8,393 nt of DNA from Spirochaetaceae bacterium (GTDB lineage: Bacteria > Spirochaetota > Spirochaetia > Treponematales > Treponemataceae). Under the pieces are notes generated by a model. The model saw only the letters and a list, made by a program, of their open reading frames with translations, did not search any database and was not told where the DNA came from. This document shows, in pieces, positions 7,901-8,393 of the stretch. A program made the translations under genes and the position numbers. Each line of letters starts with the position of its first letter. The stretch's first letter is position 1. Location of the stretch: contig JAISVD010000231.1 of NCBI GenBank assembly GCA_031271875.1, positions 1 to 8,393 on the forward strand. The letters run 5' to 3'.

Positions 7901-8069
7901 CCGCTCCGGGCCAGAATTCCCTTGAAAAGAGGAACTCCCCTTCACTGAAAAGCGCCGATTCCTGCATATATGACTGGGCATAAAGGCTACCGCCGCCGGA
8001 AACCGGCAAGACCCTTGCGAAAAAGAGAGAGAGGGAAATGATGAAAAAGAGTATACTTTTTTTCTTCAT
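4971..8069 (-). CDS. Large secreted tetratricopeptide-repeat (TPR) protein
   Basis: From ATG at 8069 this is a 1032-residue protein. It starts with a signal peptide (MKKKSILFFIISLSLFFARV, probable cleavage after LYA at residue 31), so it is periplasmic or envelope-attached. Almost the whole mature chain is helical repeats of TPR type, for example at about 74-100, 115-137, 157-182, 442-465, 605-635, 730-760 and 768-798, and again at 803-870, 950-980 and 990-1020. The block at 730-835 (LLLGDLYARQGDTANAEKQW, later RRGELYYGQKNWPLAADRF) resembles the BamD/YbgF class of envelope TPR proteins. No catalytic domain is visible, so a scaffold or adaptor role is inferred. A TTG two codons upstream (8075) would add two residues but sits only 4 nt from AGGA (8080-8083). 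ATG at 8069 has 10 nt and is followed directly by the MKKK signal-peptide start, so it is preferred. It heads the TPR-barrel-exbBD-tonB cluster. Confidence 0.9.
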   Translation of the reverse strand: MKKKSILFFIISLSLFFARVLPVSGGGSLYAQSYMQESALFSEGEFLFSREFWPGAVEKYAQVAESGAPVSLREDALFRMAQSYYYLGSYGEARVLLARLGEGRHTRFRESIPYWRGVVLYEQGLYGEAAAVFREVSRSTAADEKTRRGTQQRQRAQLYLARTLMMTGEYGEAVPLLERLLVRDDIRGDFIPVLEMLFSAYAEEGLYEQTVSFFGKLDTALLPVPAAARIRMLTGDALAALGRDREALSLYRPLVSSEDRAIAVSALQKAYNTAEKIGDRALLGGILSDAEESLAGEDTILAEFWMRMGITSFDRGEYARSGEYFARLSAPSLPPDLAALLPLYRAELAALDEFAPPSGKENPVSPGTAAGYLSAELQNSGEYRPWYLVLLAKYNALHGNWETSLADSTAFYTEYNRPENRPPEGVFPGSDGDILLSAAYWRSLALNRLGRFEESALFLEPLYAQGALHTQGERRTAVVYAEALLRSGQSRQAVAVLDELAGSGFSDQEERKTLFRLAAACIDAGMYGRAYTLAEHLREELESEGSTEDALYGAALYSGGLAAVSLGHWADAESRLSAYKNTFLTEYLYPSEAKPKGGVDPEWTPFALYYLAYSQYRGGEYRKAFDTFALFLNGWPSHRFAYDAAVMGAVSALQSGGAASWLARASANADLAIRFAHTVEQREQAVIFAAGIYSDRQMYAEGIQLLEPLAASGDRAGSGDEAGQNIQRAALLLGDLYARQGDTANAEKQWAGIAERFPGSAAAEEAQYRRGELYYGQKNWPLAADRFMAYRRIYPAGRFADASLYFGGESLVNAGNTDSAILQWETLARSFPQSAYRFAALEGLKDAYREKGEYAAALSAAEALLDGYGEQAGVAGEAEELKLLVSGYGERIAVQLAEFNRAGKTAAPEGRRAAVALAELYAASPEKRDAAVPLLQDVLRYPEDTAAAAPAALLLGTIYRETGAYRDAAAVLLDAAGYYAGFDGEKAARSLYGAVDAYNSLGAYSNARSVLETMRLNWPDSVWTAQAALLLR

Positions 8070-8182
8070 ATACAAAATATCCTGTTTTCAGTGAGAAAAC
8101 AAACCGGGGCAGGAAGAAGTTACGGAAACTGTTTGGTACACGGTGGGCCAAAAGGTTGGTTACTTTTCGGACAGCCGCCGTT

Positions 8183-8392
8183 TTACGGGGGCGAAAACCA
8201 TACCGGCGATTTGATCCTCACCAGGTGTATATAATCCCCGGTATACCGGCTCATGAATTCATCCAGCGGAGTCTCGGCGCCGCTTTCAAAAACAGTCACC
8301 TGAAAGGCCCCTTTTTCATCAAAATAGGGAAAAAACGCCGCATCGTGAATAAACTGGGGCAGTATCCTTCCGCCTTCATCCGAATAGGCCTC
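8183..8392 (-). CDS. C-terminal end of an unrecognised protein (partial)
   Basis: An open frame enters from the right edge and ends at TAA (8183-8185), giving 69 C-terminal residues. It reads EAYSDEGGRILPQF at the edge and finishes KSPVWFSPP. The segment mixes hydrophobic strands and acidic residues and looks like the end of a soluble globular domain. No motif identifies a family and there is no outer-membrane C-terminal signature. That it is real is supported by an uninterrupted frame at the edge, codon use like its neighbours, and the same strand. The 113-bp gap to the TPR start shows no convincing terminator, so read-through into the TPR gene is possible. Confidence 0.65.
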   Translation of the reverse strand, partial: EAYSDEGGRILPQFIHDAAFFPYFDEKGAFQVTVFESGAETPLDEFMSRYTGDYIHLVRIKSPVWFSPP

Positions 8393-8393
8393 C

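Noticed and set aside
8070..8182. Promoter or terminator in the gap before the TPR gene (TATTTT with TTGTTT; small CCAA/TTGG hairpin)
   Set aside because: The promoter-like pair overlaps the ribosome binding site and start codon, and the 4-bp hairpin has no T-tract.

Overview
All well-supported genes lie on the minus strand, so the window reads biologically from right to left. The base composition is moderately high in G+C, and the upstream sites use classical AAGGAG-type ribosome binding sites. The gene content is that of a diderm bacterium: outer-membrane barrel, Ton-type energy transducer and Exb motor. The protein at the left edge is a membrane-anchored coiled coil that closely resembles the spirochaete 'SpiroCoCo' type. 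I therefore infer a free-living or host-associated member of the Spirochaetales (Spirochaeta/Treponema-like); this is inference, not proof.

Layout in transcription order. (1) 8392-8183 is the 3' end of an unrecognised gene cut by the window edge. (2) A 113-bp gap is followed by a six-gene cluster. (3) 8069-4971 encodes a secreted TPR protein of about 1032 residues. (4) 4925-3261 encodes a secreted outer-membrane beta-barrel with a C-terminal Phe. (5) 3182-2565 is ExbB/TolQ. (6) 2568-2164 is ExbD/TolR. (7) 2157-1090 is a TonB-like energy transducer with a very long linker. (8) 1093-422 is a HAD-superfamily hydrolase. The gaps are 45 bp, 78 bp, an ATGA overlap, 6 bp and an ATGA overlap, so exbB-exbD-tonB-HAD are almost certainly co-translated and the whole run could be one operon. 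(9) A 116-bp gap holds a probable terminator. (10) From 305 to the left edge lies the N-terminus of the SpiroCoCo-like coiled-coil protein.

Working model (inference): ExbB and ExbD form a proton-driven inner-membrane motor. The TonB-like protein carries the force across the periplasm on a long, proline-rich then Ser/Thr/Gly-rich linker. The cognate target is likely the co-encoded beta-barrel, which seems to lack a plug domain but carries TonB-box-like segments near its mature N-terminus. The giant TPR protein would be a periplasmic scaffold or adaptor. No substrate can be read from the sequence. The cluster has no siderophore, haem or cobalamin genes beside it, so calling it an iron-uptake system would be unsupported. 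No RNA genes, CRISPR arrays or insertion sequences were seen.
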